Positions 17,782 through 26,245 of a stretch of 64,000 bases of DNA are shown one piece after another. Under the pieces are notes generated by a model. That model did not search any database and was not told where the DNA came from. It worked only from the letters and a program-made list of their open reading frames with translations. The first letter of the stretch is position 1, and each line of letters begins with the position of its first letter. The DNA lies in the NCBI RefSeq assembly GCF_001542915.1, contig NZ_LNNH01000046.1, forward strand, positions 61,803 through 125,802. Reading direction: 5' to 3'. The DNA comes from Peribacillus simplex. Its GTDB lineage: Bacteria > Bacillota > Bacilli > Bacillales > DSM-1321. The position numbers were made by a program, and so were the translations under genes.

Positions 17782-17804
17782 GGGTTTGAAGGGGGAGAGG
17801 CTGT

Positions 17805-18962
17805 ATGTATAAATCAAAAAAGATTTTATTATTGGGCTCAGGTGAATTGGGGAAAGAAATCCTGCTTGAGGCACAGCGTCTTGGGGTGGAGACAGTGGCA
17901 GTCGACCGTTATGAACATGCCCCTGCCATGCAGGTCGCCCACCGCAGCCATGTCATCAATATGCTGGATGCAGCACAGCTTCGGGGAGTCGTGGAAAAAG
18001 AACAGCCTGATTTGATCGTCCCGGAAATCGAAGCCATCGCTACTGCAGCATTAGTGGAATTGGAAGAAGAGGGCTTTCCCGTCATTCCGTCCGCGAGGGC
18101 AGCAAAATTAACGATGGACCGTGAAGGAATCAGGAGACTGGCTTCCGAATCCTTGAACATTCCGACTGCCGCCTACAAATTCGCTGATACATATGAAGAA
18201 TTTGTCCAAGCTGCCAAAGAAATCGGCTTTCCGAATGTCATAAAACCGCTGATGAGCTCCTCTGGGAAAGGGCAAAGTGTGTGCCGCACGGAAGCTGACC
18301 TAAAAGAGTGCTGGAAAATCGCCATGGAAGGCGGCCGGGTTCAAAATGCGCGTGTGATCATTGAAGAATTCATCCATTTTGATTCGGAAATCACATTGCT
18401 GACAGTCCGAGCCGTAAACGGGACCCTGTATTGTGCGCCCATCGGCCATATTCAACAGGGCGGGGATTATATAGAATCGTGGCAGCCGCATGATATGACG
18501 GAAGCCCAGATAAACGAAGCGAAGCGGATTGCCCTAGCCATTACGGATGAACTTGGAGGATACGGATTATTCGGAGTCGAGCTTTTCCTTTCAGGGGATA
18601 AAGTCTATTTCAGCGAAGTATCTCCCCGTCCGCATGATACGGGACTTGTGACATTAGTGACACAGAATTTATCCGAGTTTGCCCTGCATGTTCGAGCGAT
18701 CTTGGGATTCCCCATCCCGGAAATCCATTTGATCACCCCAGGCGCTAGCCGCCCATTAAAGGCGTCCGAGGAGTTGGCGGAATATTCGATCGTTGGTGTT
18801 GATAAAGCTTTGGCTTTACCGAATACGGAGGTGCGCCTCTTCGGAAAACCAGTCACCAAGATTGGGAGAAGGGTGGCCGTTGCCCTCTCATCCGCTGCTT
18901 CAATCGAAGCAGCGAGGGAGAATGCGGCCCGGGCTTTGGAATGCTTAACGGTGAAGAAGTAA
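17805..18962 (+). CDS. purT: Formate-dependent phosphoribosylglycinamide formyltransferase 2
   Basis: 385 residues, typical PurT length. It is an ATP-grasp enzyme making formyl-GAR from GAR, formate and ATP in purine synthesis, as an alternative to folate-dependent PurN. The N-terminal part has [11 protein letters not shown] and [20 protein letters not shown]; the ATP-grasp core has [34 protein letters not shown] and [20 protein letters not shown], followed by PHDTGLVTL. The ATG at 17805 follows GGGGGAGAGG. A single gene with a PurR-type operator upstream and a terminator downstream, so it should be repressed when purines are plentiful. Confidence 0.93.
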   Translation: MYKSKKILLLGSGELGKEILLEAQRLGVETVAVDRYEHAPAMQVAHRSHVINMLDAAQLRGVVEKEQPDLIVPEIEAIATAALVELEEEGFPVIPSARAAKLTMDREGIRRLASESLNIPTAAYKFADTYEEFVQAAKEIGFPNVIKPLMSSSGKGQSVCRTEADLKECWKIAMEGGRVQNARVIIEEFIHFDSEITLLTVRAVNGTLYCAPIGHIQQGGDYIESWQPHDMTEAQINEAKRIALAITDELGGYGLFGVELFLSGDKVYFSEVSPRPHDTGLVTLVTQNLSEFALHVRAILGFPIPEIHLITPGASRPLKASEELAEYSIVGVDKALALPNTEVRLFGKPVTKIGRRVAVALSSAASIEAARENAARALECLTVKK

Positions 18963-18965
18963 GAG

Positions 18966-19000
18966 GGAAAGGCGCTCCTGCAATGGAGTGCCTTTTTTTT
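18966..19000 (+). terminator. Terminator of purT
   Basis: AAAGGCGCTCC, loop, GGAGTGCCTTTTTTT. Confidence 0.8.
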
Positions 19001-19108
19001 ATGGCATGAATTTATCACCTCACCTTTAGTGCTTGCTTCTTATTGTCCTCATCAGAATATGCTGCCGGTGTAATGAGCTTCGCCATTAAGCGCTGGATTT
19101 ACTTTGTC

Positions 19109-19173
19109 TTCACATTAATCCTACCGTATTTTTACATCCCCTTGACACTGTGTTCATTTTTGCCCTTTATAGT
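19109..19173 (+). promoter_or_regulatory. PhoP box array and -10 of the alkaline phosphatase promoter
   Basis: Hexamers at exactly 11-bp spacing: TTCACA (19109), CCTACC (19120, weak), TTTACA (19131), TTGACA (19142), TTCATT (19153). This is the TT(A/C/T)ACA direct-repeat pattern bound by phosphorylated PhoP. A -10 hexamer TATAGT follows at 19168-19173. Strongly suggests induction by phosphate starvation. Confidence 0.75.
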
Positions 19174-19211
19174 TTAATTAAATATTCAAACATTAAAGGG
19201 AGGTCATTCAT

Positions 19212-20585
19212 TTGAATCGTACATGGAGTAAAAAGGTTTTGCCGCTTACGCTGGCATCGGCACTGACAGTTGGAAGTTTAACTTGGTCTGCATCAGAATC
19301 TGCATCGGCAAGGGGCAAGTCGAATGAAGATCCGGAAATCAGGAATGTCATCTTCATGATAGGTGACGGGATGGGTGTTTCCTATACGTCCGCTTACCGG
19401 TATTTAAAAAATAACCCGAATACCATGGTGGCGGAACGGACAGAGTTCGATAAATACCTGGTTGGTCAGCAGATGACATATCCGGAAGATGCTGCCCAAA
19501 ATATTACGGATTCAGCTTCGGCCGCAACGGCAATGTCTTCCGGCGTGAAGACTTATAATGCCGCGATTGCGGTGGATAATGATAAATCCGAAGTCAAAAC
19601 CGTCCTCGAAGCAGCGAAGCAAAAAGGAAAAGCGACTGGATTGGTCGCCACCTCCGAAATCACTCATGCGACACCTGCATCATTTGGCGCTCATGATGAA
19701 AACCGGAAAAACATGAATTCGATTGCCGACGATTATTATAAAGAGCTGATCAAGGGCAAGCATAAAATCGACGTCCTCTTAGGCGGCGGAAAATCCAATT
19801 TTGTCCGCCCGGACATCAATTTGGCGAAGGCCTTCAAAAAAGACGGATATAGTTATGTGACGGATAAGAAACAAATGCTCAAGGATAAAAATGAGCAGGT
19901 GCTAGGTTTGTTCGCTTCCGAAGGACTCCCGAAAATGATCGATCGCCCAAGTGAAACGCCTTCCTTGAAAGACATGACCAATTCGGCGATTAAGCGTCTG
20001 GATAAAAATAAGAAGGGGTTCTTCCTGATGGTCGAGGGCAGCCAAGTCGATTGGGCTGGACATGATAATGACATCGTTGGCGCCATGAGTGAAATGGAGG
20101 ACTTTGAAAAGGCATATAAAGTGGCGATAGAATTTGCGAAGAAAGACAAACATACCTTGGTAGTGGCAACGGCAGACCATTCAACAGGAGGATTCTCGAT
20201 CGGTGCCAAAGGTATATATAACTGGTACGGTGAACCGATCAAGGCGGCCAAACGCACCCCGGACTTCATGGCGGATGCAATCGTAAAAGGGGCCGATGCT
20301 GAAAAGACTTTAAAGCAATTCATCAATCAAAAGAAATTGAAGCTAACGAGCGAGGAAATCAAGTCGGTAACAGATGCGGCCGAAACAAAAAATGTCACGA
20401 ACATCGATAACGCCATAGAAGCAATTTTCGATAACCGGACGAATACAGCATGGACCACCGGAGGACATACGGGTGAAGATGTACCGGTCTATGCTTATGG
20501 ACCTTATAAAGAACGTTTTGCCGGGCAGGTCGATAACACGGATCATGCCAAGATCATCTTTGAGCTATTAAAGAAACAGAAATAA
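19212..20585 (+). CDS. phoB: Secreted alkaline phosphatase
   Basis: 457 residues with a signal peptide (about 1-34, ending ASA). Alkaline phosphatase superfamily: VIFMIGDGMGVSYTSAYRY holds the first metal-binding Asp, the nucleophile Ser is in ITDSASAATAMSSG (about residue 101), and ITHATPASFGAHDENRK, VEGSQVDWAGHDND, VATADHSTGG and WTTGGHTGEDVP give the remaining zinc/magnesium ligands. Closest by recall to PhoB/PhoA of B. subtilis, periplasm-facing phosphate-scavenging monoesterases. Starts at TTG 19212 after AAAGGGAGG. A PhoP box precedes it, and the next gene begins 19 nt after its stop, probably in the same transcript. Confidence 0.92.
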   Translation: MNRTWSKKVLPLTLASALTVGSLTWSASESASARGKSNEDPEIRNVIFMIGDGMGVSYTSAYRYLKNNPNTMVAERTEFDKYLVGQQMTYPEDAAQNITDSASAATAMSSGVKTYNAAIAVDNDKSEVKTVLEAAKQKGKATGLVATSEITHATPASFGAHDENRKNMNSIADDYYKELIKGKHKIDVLLGGGKSNFVRPDINLAKAFKKDGYSYVTDKKQMLKDKNEQVLGLFASEGLPKMIDRPSETPSLKDMTNSAIKRLDKNKKGFFLMVEGSQVDWAGHDNDIVGAMSEMEDFEKAYKVAIEFAKKDKHTLVVATADHSTGGFSIGAKGIYNWYGEPIKAAKRTPDFMADAIVKGADAEKTLKQFINQKKLKLTSEEIKSVTDAAETKNVTNIDNAIEAIFDNRTNTAWTTGGHTGEDVPVYAYGPYKERFAGQVDNTDHAKIIFELLKKQK

Positions 20586-20604
20586 CATTTCGGGGAGGGA
20601 TTCC

Positions 20605-21249
20605 ATGAACAGACTGATAATAGGTGCCTTTATATTGACCACATTCGGGGCTCTTAATACCCAACCTGCATTTGAAGAAAAGGCGGCTAAAGAAAAAACG
20701 GAGGAGATGGGCGCTCCACTGGTGAAGAAGGATGTCTATGTTCCGAATCCACAGCTGCCTGATGATAGGAAGCTAACCCAAATCGGCCAGGATGTCTCGG
20801 ATGCAAAGGGCGAACTGACATTGAAGGCCTTTAAAAAAGTGAACGAAGCAATCAATGTTGGACCAATCGAGGTAACGGTCAAAGAAATGAAGGTAATGCA
20901 CGTTACACCGGATTACAGCATGATTGATTTCTTTCATGGCTATACACATGCTGAGGATTTCGACATCGTAAAAGTGAAGGTTGATATCAAAAACAATAGC
21001 GATAAAAAGATCAAGTTCTCACCGGTCGCTTTTCTGGAAACCAATAACGGGGAACACCTTCCATGGGAGGATGATATCTACTTGGAGGAACTGAACGGCG
21101 AAATGGCCGGGAACGGTACGAAAAGCGGCAATGTAGGCTTCATTGTAAAAAAAGGGGATGTGACGGGAATTACCTTCATGACAAGTGATGCGGTCAATGG
21201 TGAAGGGAAGGTCCTGGCAAAGGGGAAGTCGGTTGAGTTGGAATTTTGA
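20605..21249 (+). CDS. Exported protein of unknown function, partner of the alkaline phosphatase
   Basis: 214 residues with an N-terminal hydrophobic export signal (LIIGAFILTTFGAL). The second half looks like an Ig-like beta-sandwich of the DUF4352/TRF-type group: INVGPIEVTVKEMKVMHV, DFDIVKVKVDIKNNSDKKIK, then FSPVAFLETNNGEHLPWEDD. There is no lipobox Cys, so it is a secreted or membrane-anchored protein. It starts 19 nt after the phosphatase stop with GGGGAGGG ahead of the ATG, so it is probably co-induced under phosphate limitation. A role helping the phosphatase or binding the wall is only a guess. Confidence 0.75.
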   Translation: MNRLIIGAFILTTFGALNTQPAFEEKAAKEKTEEMGAPLVKKDVYVPNPQLPDDRKLTQIGQDVSDAKGELTLKAFKKVNEAINVGPIEVTVKEMKVMHVTPDYSMIDFFHGYTHAEDFDIVKVKVDIKNNSDKKIKFSPVAFLETNNGEHLPWEDDIYLEELNGEMAGNGTKSGNVGFIVKKGDVTGITFMTSDAVNGEGKVLAKGKSVELEF

Positions 21250-21354
21250 AGGAAATGTTGTATGAAAGAGATGCAAAAATCAAATACTAGAGCAAGTGAT
21301 AGGGATTCTTATCACGGCTGAAATATCCAAATCCTAATGATGGGGTGACACAGA

Positions 21355-21507
21355 ATGAGTTATAAAGATCATTTAGATCCACATTCTCAAAAGTTTCACC
21401 ATAATTGGACAAGACCTAAGCGTTCGAAGTCTCAAGTTAATGGCCATACGGAAGTATCGCAAACAAACATTATCCTAAGAAGCAATGCAAAGGCTCACAG
21501 GTGGTAA
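21355..21507 (+). CDS. ypzG: YpzG family small protein
   Basis: A 50-residue peptide (MSYKDHLDPHSQKFHHNW, then TRPKRSKSQVNGHTEVSQTN) of the YpzG family, a short, basic, asparagine- and histidine-rich Bacillaceae protein of unknown, possibly sporulation-related, function. The ATG follows GGGGTGACACAGA. It is followed by a terminator. Confidence 0.7.
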   Translation: MSYKDHLDPHSQKFHHNWTRPKRSKSQVNGHTEVSQTNIILRSNAKAHRW

Positions 21508-21518
21508 CGGATATTTCG

Positions 21519-21556
21519 ACTAAGAAGGAGACTCTTATTGAGTCTTCTTCTTTATA
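21519..21556 (+). terminator. Terminator after ypzG
   Basis: GAAGGAGACTC, TTATT loop, GAGTCTTCTTC and a T-rich tail. Confidence 0.7.
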
Positions 21557-21726
21557 TTTCATGGCGATGTGTTAAGAAAAATGGCAAACAACCCCGAACC
21601 CATTACGGCATGCATGGCTTTTCGTTCGTAATTATGATACCATTTACCTTTAAGAAAAAAGCGATTGGGCTGTATCACAGGAATTTGAATGTGCTTAGCT
21701 TATACAAATAGAGGACGTGAATTGTA

Positions 21727-22101
21727 ATGATAAATATTGAAATCCCTGCAGCGGATATTAGCATTAAACAAAGAAAACAAGTGATAGAGGGAGACGAAGC
21801 AGTCATTCCTGAAATATACGGATTTATCGATTTTCATTTGATTCCCCGCGATAAAGGCGGCATCATCTTGTTTTACAATGAACGCGAGGAACTGATTTTC
21901 GTCGGTAAAGCTCGTAAGCTGAGACCAAGGGTCAAAAAGCATTTCGAGGATAATGTGTCTCCGATTAAAGACCACCGTAATGAAGTGAAGAAAATCGACA
22001 TCCTTATCGTCGAGGATCCCATGGAACGCGAAATTTACGAAACCTACATGATCAATACACTTCGAGCTAAATACAACGTCGATAAAGTGTTTTATAAATG
22101 A
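21727..22101 (+). CDS. GIY-YIG-like nuclease domain protein
   Basis: 124 residues dominated by a GIY-YIG fold: GIILFYNEREELIFVGKA stands in place of the GIY...YIG core, then KLRPRVKKHFEDN, and the conserved acidic residue in MEREIYETYMIN. It is similar to YurQ-type excinuclease UvrC N-terminal paralogues of Bacilli, proteins with an isolated nuclease domain and unknown role in DNA handling. The YIG triplet is changed to FVG, so activity is uncertain. Single gene between terminators. Confidence 0.7.
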   Translation: MINIEIPAADISIKQRKQVIEGDEAVIPEIYGFIDFHLIPRDKGGIILFYNEREELIFVGKARKLRPRVKKHFEDNVSPIKDHRNEVKKIDILIVEDPMEREIYETYMINTLRAKYNVDKVFYK

Positions 22102-22103
22102 GG

Positions 22104-22142
22104 AAAAAAAAGCTGGCTGCATGTGCAATCAGCTTTTTTTGT
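22104..22142 (+). terminator. Terminator
   Basis: AAAAAAGCTG, a loop containing GCATGTGC, then CAGCTTTTTTT. Confidence 0.7.
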
Positions 22143-22164
22143 GCGCAATTTCTCTTCTCCCTGA

Positions 22165-22191
22165 TAGAATTTTTTTCATATGAACCGATAA
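22165..22191 (+). promoter_or_regulatory. SigD (flagellar/chemotaxis) promoter
   Basis: TAGA, exactly 15 bp, ACCGATAA, against the SigD consensus TAAA-N15-GCCGATAT. It lies 58 bp upstream of the chemoreceptor start, which is the expected regulon. Confidence 0.7.
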
Positions 22192-22248
22192 TAACAGAAA
22201 GGAAGCAAAAGCAAGATGTGGTTTATATAGAAAAGGGGGAAGGCTGGA

Positions 22249-23940
22249 ATGAAATTTTCCATCAAGAAAAAATTGATCATGAGCTCTATGCTCATCTCTA
22301 TCATATTTGGGGTTTCTGCATTCATTTCTTACACCAGCATGAAAGAAATGAATAAGGATTATGATTATATCATCGATAATATAACAGAGGTGAACACCAA
22401 CGCACAAAGTATCCAGAACGAGGCCACTCGCCAGGTTTCTTACATAAGGGGATATCTCTTATATGGCACCTCCGAGATGAAAGAAAATGTGTACACTTCC
22501 AATGAAAAAATCAATCAGTTAATAGCGCAGGCAAAGGATATTTCGTCAGTGGCAGAAACGGATCGACAGCTGGAGGACATTCAGGAATCGAATGCAGCCT
22601 GGATAGCGGAGAACACAAAGCTCATCGAGGTTGCCGCTAAAGATGTAAATGAAGCAAAAAAGCTGGCACAGGAAAAAGTGGTGCCGATCAGTACGAAATT
22701 GGGTGAACAAACCTATGCATTAAATGAATCAACCGAAGGCGTCATCAAGGCGAAGGTGAAAGAGGCGAAAGAGCAATCCGAGAAGGCGACGGACAAAATC
22801 TTGATCATCAGCATATTTGCTTTTATCTTTGCGATTGCAGCTGGATGGCTGACAGCCAATCTGATTTCCAAGCCGCTTAAAAAGCTGGGGGCTGCTGCCA
22901 ACCAGGTAGCGGAGGGCAATTTGATGGTCGAGAGAATAGAGTTGAAGAGCAGGGATGAATTATATGAGTTAAATCAATCCTTTGAAAAAATGACCAAGCA
23001 TCTTCGCGATACACTTACGGCAATTTCAGCCAATGCCGGAATGGTAGCCGCTTCTGCCGAACAATTAAGTTCAAGTGTTAATCAATCGAGCATTGCCGCT
23101 GAAACGGTGGCCACATCGATTCAGGAAATTTCGGGGGCATCCGAGGAGACGACAAAACAGCTTGAAGGCAGTCTCGGAACGTTGAATGAAGTTGTCCAGG
23201 GAATCGTTCGGATATCGGACAGTACCTCCAGTGTAGCTGAATTATCAAGGGAATCTGCTATGCAAGCTGAAGAGGGCAGTCATTTTGTTGAGGAAAACTT
23301 GAATCAAATGCGATTCATCCATGAATCCGTCAATCAATCGAATCAGGTGATCGGCTCCTTGTCCGATCGATCTCATGAAATCGGAAAAATCATCGAGGTC
23401 ATCACCGGAATTGCGGGACAGACGAATTTGCTGGCACTCAATGCAGCCATTGAAGCTGCTCGTGCTGGGGAACATGGTAAAGGCTTTGCCGTTGTGGCAG
23501 AGGAAGTGAGGAAATTGGCTGAGCAATCCCAAACCTCAACTAAGCTGATTGCCGATTTGATTAACGGCATGCAAAACGACACGAGAGATTCAGTGAACAT
23601 AATGAAAAAAGTGATGGAAAATGCCGAGGAGGGTGTGAAGGTATCTGTCGAGACTTCCAATAAATTCTCGCAAATCCTGGACAGTACGAGAAGCATTACA
23701 CCTAAAATCGAGGAAATCAAGGCCAGTGTCCAACAAATTTCCGCAAGCATAGATGAAGTGGCACAGGTATCCAATGATATGACGGCGCACGCCCAGGAAA
23801 ATGCCGCCAACTCAGAAGAAGTAGCGGCATCGACAGAAGAACAGCTGGCATCCATGGAGGAAGTCAATTCCTCCATCCGTTCGCTTTCATCCATGGCTGA
23901 AGAGCTTGGGGATATGGTCGGGAAATTCAACATCAAATAA
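22249..23940 (+). CDS. Methyl-accepting chemotaxis protein (4HB sensor)
   Basis: 563 residues. TM1 at about 8-28, an extracytoplasmic four-helix-bundle sensor (about 30-180; [31 protein letters not shown]), TM2 at about 183-206, a HAMP domain (about 207-262) and a long signalling coiled coil. The kinase-contact hairpin is intact near residue 385-415 ([40 protein letters not shown]). The short sensor without a dCache fold suggests a small-molecule ligand that cannot be predicted. Transcribed from a SigD-type promoter; no other chemotaxis gene is nearby. Confidence 0.93.
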   Translation: MKFSIKKKLIMSSMLISIIFGVSAFISYTSMKEMNKDYDYIIDNITEVNTNAQSIQNEATRQVSYIRGYLLYGTSEMKENVYTSNEKINQLIAQAKDISSVAETDRQLEDIQESNAAWIAENTKLIEVAAKDVNEAKKLAQEKVVPISTKLGEQTYALNESTEGVIKAKVKEAKEQSEKATDKILIISIFAFIFAIAAGWLTANLISKPLKKLGAAANQVAEGNLMVERIELKSRDELYELNQSFEKMTKHLRDTLTAISANAGMVAASAEQLSSSVNQSSIAAETVATSIQEISGASEETTKQLEGSLGTLNEVVQGIVRISDSTSSVAELSRESAMQAEEGSHFVEENLNQMRFIHESVNQSNQVIGSLSDRSHEIGKIIEVITGIAGQTNLLALNAAIEAARAGEHGKGFAVVAEEVRKLAEQSQTSTKLIADLINGMQNDTRDSVNIMKKVMENAEEGVKVSVETSNKFSQILDSTRSITPKIEEIKASVQQISASIDEVAQVSNDMTAHAQENAANSEEVAASTEEQLASMEEVNSSIRSLSSMAEELGDMVGKFNIK

Positions 23941-23950
23941 TAAAAATTCT

Positions 23951-23999
23951 AGACTGAAGACTAACTCGAAATGCATTGGGGTTGTCTTCGGTTTTTTAT
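23951..23999 (+). terminator. Terminator of the chemoreceptor gene
   Basis: TGAAGAC ... GTCTTCGG with a long loop, then six T. Confidence 0.6.
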
Positions 24000-24076
24000 T
24001 GGTTCGGGAAAAATCAGATGCAAGGCCTGAAGGATTTTTCTGAATTTGAACGATAAAAAGAATAAAAAAAACTTGC

Positions 24077-24097
24077 AAATAGTAATCATTACGTTTT
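24077..24097. promoter_or_regulatory. Zur box 1
   Basis: AAATAGTAAT-C-ATTACGTTTT, close to the 21-bp Zur consensus AAATCGTAAT-N-ATTACGATTT. Confidence 0.65.
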
Positions 24098-24140
24098 ATT
24101 ATGAAGAGGAGCTTTTTAAAGTGATGGAAATCAGGGGATT

Positions 24141-24161
24141 AAATCGTAATCATTACGTTTT
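24141..24161. promoter_or_regulatory. Zur box 2
   Basis: AAATCGTAAT-C-ATTACGTTTT, nearly perfect against the Zur consensus, 35 bp upstream of the L33 start codon, 64 bp after Zur box 1 start. Confidence 0.8.
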
Positions 24162-24196
24162 GTGTTGTGATTAGAAGGAAAAAGGAGGAAAAGGAA

Positions 24197-24346
24197 ATGA
24201 GAGTGAATATTACTTTAGCATGCACGGAAACAGGGGACCGTAACTATATTACAACGAAGAATAAGCGGAATCATCCGGATCGAATCGTATTGAAGAAATA
24301 TTGTCCACGCTTAAAGAAACATACGATCCATCGGGAAACGAAATAA
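24197..24346 (+). CDS. rpmG: Ribosomal protein L33, zinc-independent paralogue
   Basis: 49 residues ([20 protein letters not shown], later [17 protein letters not shown]). It is an L33 of the 50S subunit. The CXXC pairs of the zinc-binding form are missing: single Cys residues remain at ACTET and KYCPR, so this is the C-minus type. Such paralogues replace the zinc-containing ribosomal protein when zinc is scarce and free zinc for other use. Two Zur boxes sit directly upstream and a third precedes the S14 paralogue that follows, which supports this reading. The start follows AAAGGAGGAAAAGGAA. Confidence 0.88.
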   Translation: MRVNITLACTETGDRNYITTKNKRNHPDRIVLKKYCPRLKKHTIHRETK

Positions 24347-24357
24347 TGATCGCTTTT

Positions 24358-24378
24358 AAATCGTAATGATTTTGTTTT
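24358..24378. promoter_or_regulatory. Zur box 3 (degenerate)
   Basis: AAATCGTAAT-G-ATTTTGTTTT: the left half is perfect, the right half keeps ATT and TTT. Lies between rpmG and rpsN, 34 bp before the rpsN start, so rpsN may have its own Zur-controlled promoter. Confidence 0.55.
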
Positions 24379-24411
24379 ATGTGGACCAGTTAACGTAAAG
24401 GAGATTGAAAA

Positions 24412-24681
24412 ATGGCGAAAAAATCGAAGGTAGTGAAAGCACAAAAACAGTTGGCACTGGTTGAAAAGTATGCGGAGCGCAGGCGGGAATTGAAAGAAAA
24501 AGGGGACTATGCAGCATTGGCCAAACTCCCCCGGGATTCCTCCCCGACAAGGATCCATAATCGCTGCGGAGTAACGGGAAGGCCCCGTGGATATATGCGC
24601 AAATTCAACATGTCACGAATTGCTTTTCGCGAGCTTGCCCATAAGGGGCATGTACCGGGTGTCAAAAAGTCAAGCTGGTAA
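24412..24681 (+). CDS. rpsN: Ribosomal protein S14, zinc-independent paralogue
   Basis: 89 residues, the length of the long zinc-free S14 type (the zinc type is 61 residues with two CXXC motifs). Key blocks are [60 protein letters not shown] and the conserved SSW end. Only one Cys is present. It corresponds to Zur-regulated RpsN2 (YhzA) of B. subtilis, which keeps 30S assembly going under zinc limitation. It forms a cluster with the L33 paralogue under three Zur boxes. Confidence 0.92.
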   Translation: MAKKSKVVKAQKQLALVEKYAERRRELKEKGDYAALAKLPRDSSPTRIHNRCGVTGRPRGYMRKFNMSRIAFRELAHKGHVPGVKKSSW

Positions 24682-24731
24682 CAGCCAGCTTTTATTTAAT
24701 TGTGGTGAAGAAATGAGATACCCCATCATTT

Positions 24732-24852
24732 AATGTCCGAAACAGCGCGAAAATCCATCCGATCCGTCAGATAAATCATCCGGATACGCGAGAAATCCGT
24801 CCGATTAGAAGAGAAATCGTCCCGACGCGGGAGTATATCGTCCGGATGAACC
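24732..24852. repeat. Degenerate 20-21 bp tandem repeat array A
   Basis: About six imperfect units between converging rpsN and the VOC gene. Typical units read AAATCATCCGGATACGCGAG, AAATCCGTCCGATTAGAAGA and AAATCGTCCCGACGCGGGAG. They share AAATC-N-TCC-GA and a CGCG near the end. Same family as array B (26785-26967). No reading frame of interest. Confidence 0.65.
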
Positions 24853-24892
24853 TAAACAGTCAGCGTACCAGGATTCAGCGTGGGTGAACGGC

Positions 24893-24926
24893 AAAAAAGC
24901 AGAAGTCGACTGGACTCTGCTTTTTT
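24893..24926. terminator. Bidirectional terminator
   Basis: AAAAAAGCAGA, loop, TCTGCTTTTTT, between rpsN and the VOC gene. Confidence 0.85.
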
Positions 24927-24936
24927 AGCATGCGAT

Positions 24937-25323
24937 TTATCTTTGGAAAAATTCAATCCATTCTTTTTCCGGTCCATATATGTAGAAGTAGCGGTAGCCA
25001 TTTGGAAGGGTGACGATTTCCTCGTCGATCAGCTCGATGTCATTCAGTTTTTTGATTCGTGCATATTCTTTTTCGATATCATCAACGGTAATGGCAAAAT
25101 GATGGATCGTCGCTTCAGATGGCAATGTATCGCTATACCCCTGAATCAATTCGATTTCCGTTTCTTCCGACTCCTCGTAACCCAGGAATGCCAGTTGGAT
25201 GACACCATTGGTATGAGGAGTACGCGCTTTTAATTTTAAATCCAGCACGTCCTGATAAAAAGTGATGGATTTTTCAAGATCTCTTACGACAACTCCAATA
25301 TGATCGATTCTTTTTGCGGGCAA
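24937..25323 (-). CDS. Glyoxalase/VOC superfamily protein
   Basis: 128 residues. The beta-alpha-beta-beta-beta modules of the VOC fold are visible: KRIDHIGVVVRDLEKSITFY, LGYEESEETEIELIQGY, IHHFAITVDDIEKEYARI and RYFYIYGPEKEWIEFFQR. His of IDHIG, Glu of IELIQ, His of IHHFA and the terminal Glu fit the metal ligands of glyoxalase I or methylmalonyl-CoA epimerase types. Start at TTG 25323 after AAAGGAGGCTGTTTCA; a longer upstream frame has no ribosome site. Substrate unknown. Confidence 0.8.
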   Translation of the reverse strand: MPAKRIDHIGVVVRDLEKSITFYQDVLDLKLKARTPHTNGVIQLAFLGYEESEETEIELIQGYSDTLPSEATIHHFAITVDDIEKEYARIKKLNDIELIDEEIVTLPNGYRYFYIYGPEKEWIEFFQR

Positions 25324-25589
25324 TGAAACAGCCTCCTTTATTAATAGTTCAATATATAACATTATTCGGAATTGGATTCCCTTTTTTAACTGTTTTTCAA
25401 TATTTTTTCTATTGATCATAATGTTTGGAACGATAGGGGTCATCCTGTATAGGCCATTGGCTGGCATTGATTCTAAGTAGCGGAAAAAGAATTTCCCTAG
25501 TTTTCAGGGCAAAAGTTTGTTTCTGAAGGAAATAGCCGATATACTATGGAAACAACTCCATTATGAATGGATAAGAGAGGAGAGATAGG

Positions 25590-25859
25590 ATGGGTAACAT
25601 TCGTGAAGGTGAGGTTTTCACACTTACAGATGACAGTGATGAGGCTCATGAAGTTGAGGTTTTAGGCTCATTGGATGTAGAAGGAACGGAATATGTGGCA
25701 GTCGGTTTGCTTGAAGATATTGAACAAGATACAGAGGAAGACATCGATATTTTCTTCTTCAGGGTCGAGGGCGAAGGCGAACTGTTCGATATCGAATCGG
25801 ACGAAGAATTCGAAAAGGTATCTTTGGCGTTTGAAGCTGCTTTTGAAGCGAAGGCATAA
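25590..25859 (+). CDS. DUF1292 (YrzB-type) acidic protein
   Basis: 89 residues, very acidic (EDIEQDTEEDIDIFF). The beta-rich pattern (EVFTLTDDSDEAHEVEVLG, GTEYVAVGLLED, EGELFDIESDEEFEKVS) is that of DUF1292 proteins, small cytosolic proteins of unknown function usually encoded near the Holliday junction resolvase gene yrrK. Here it stands alone, apparently a paralogue. The start follows GAGAGGAGAGATAGG. Confidence 0.75.
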   Translation: MGNIREGEVFTLTDDSDEAHEVEVLGSLDVEGTEYVAVGLLEDIEQDTEEDIDIFFFRVEGEGELFDIESDEEFEKVSLAFEAAFEAKA

Positions 25860-25884
25860 TGGACAAGTCAAGGACACGACACAC

Positions 25885-25922
25885 AAAAAGGTTTCGGAAT
25901 GGCCTCATTCCGAAGCCTTTTT
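25885..25922. terminator. Bidirectional terminator
   Basis: AAAAAGG-TTTCGGAATG, GCCT loop, CATTCCGAAG-CCTTTTT, with T tracts on both strands. It ends the DUF1292 gene on the plus strand and candidate small RNA B on the minus strand. Confidence 0.85.
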
Positions 25923-26129
25923 AATTACTTTTGGAATGGAAGCACTTGCGATGCAATCTATACCTGCACCGAAAATCAAAGCTCCAAACACAAAAACCAT
26001 AAACAGCCTCGATGAATCTTGAGTTTGCCTACAGTTTGGTACGGCACGATCCGCGCCGTTGTCTATGTACAAAAAGTATTGGCCCCGCCTACGCCAAATA
26101 CCATGATAGCCACGCGTGCCATCCAACCT
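25886..26129 (-). ncRNA. Candidate small RNA B (about 240 nt), paralogue of A
   Basis: Minus strand: -10 TATACT (26136-26141), 7 nt, then GGTTGGATGGCACGCGTGGC... The first 48 nt match the first 48 nt of candidate A at 42 positions, with identical spacing from the -10 box, and the transcript would end at the bidirectional terminator 25885-25922. The -35 region is poor. A reading frame from a TTG crosses this segment (about 73 codons, hydrophobic near its end), but it is not the same frame or sequence as the one in A and has no ribosome site. The 3' parts of A and B are unrelated. RNA identity is inferred. Confidence 0.4.
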
Positions 26130-26150
26130 TCCTTAAGTATAAGGTTGGAT
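26121..26150. repeat. Inverted repeat over the -10 region of small RNA B
   Basis: ATCCAACCTT, 10 bp, AAGGTTGGAT: a perfect 10-bp inverted repeat with arms on each side of the -10 box. It could be an operator; candidate A lacks it. Confidence 0.5.
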
Positions 26151-26199
26151 TGTTGATGGGACGTGTACGGCATATGAAGGTTTTATTAAAATCGGAGCA

Positions 26200-26225
26200 T
26201 CTTTCCATCTCCTGGGCATAGGATA
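26200..26225 (+). promoter_or_regulatory. Candidate sporulation (SigE/SigK type) promoter of cwlJ
   Basis: CATAGGATA at 26217-26225 fits the mother-cell -10 form CATANNNTA, with a loose SigE-like -35 (CATCTTT) upstream. cwlJ is a mother-cell gene in B. subtilis. Confidence 0.4.
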
Positions 26226-26245
26226 AAAAAAGTGGAGGTGATTGG

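Noticed and set aside
17640..17804. Purine riboswitch before purT
   Set aside because: No conserved aptamer blocks; the inverted CGAA boxes fit PurR protein control better.
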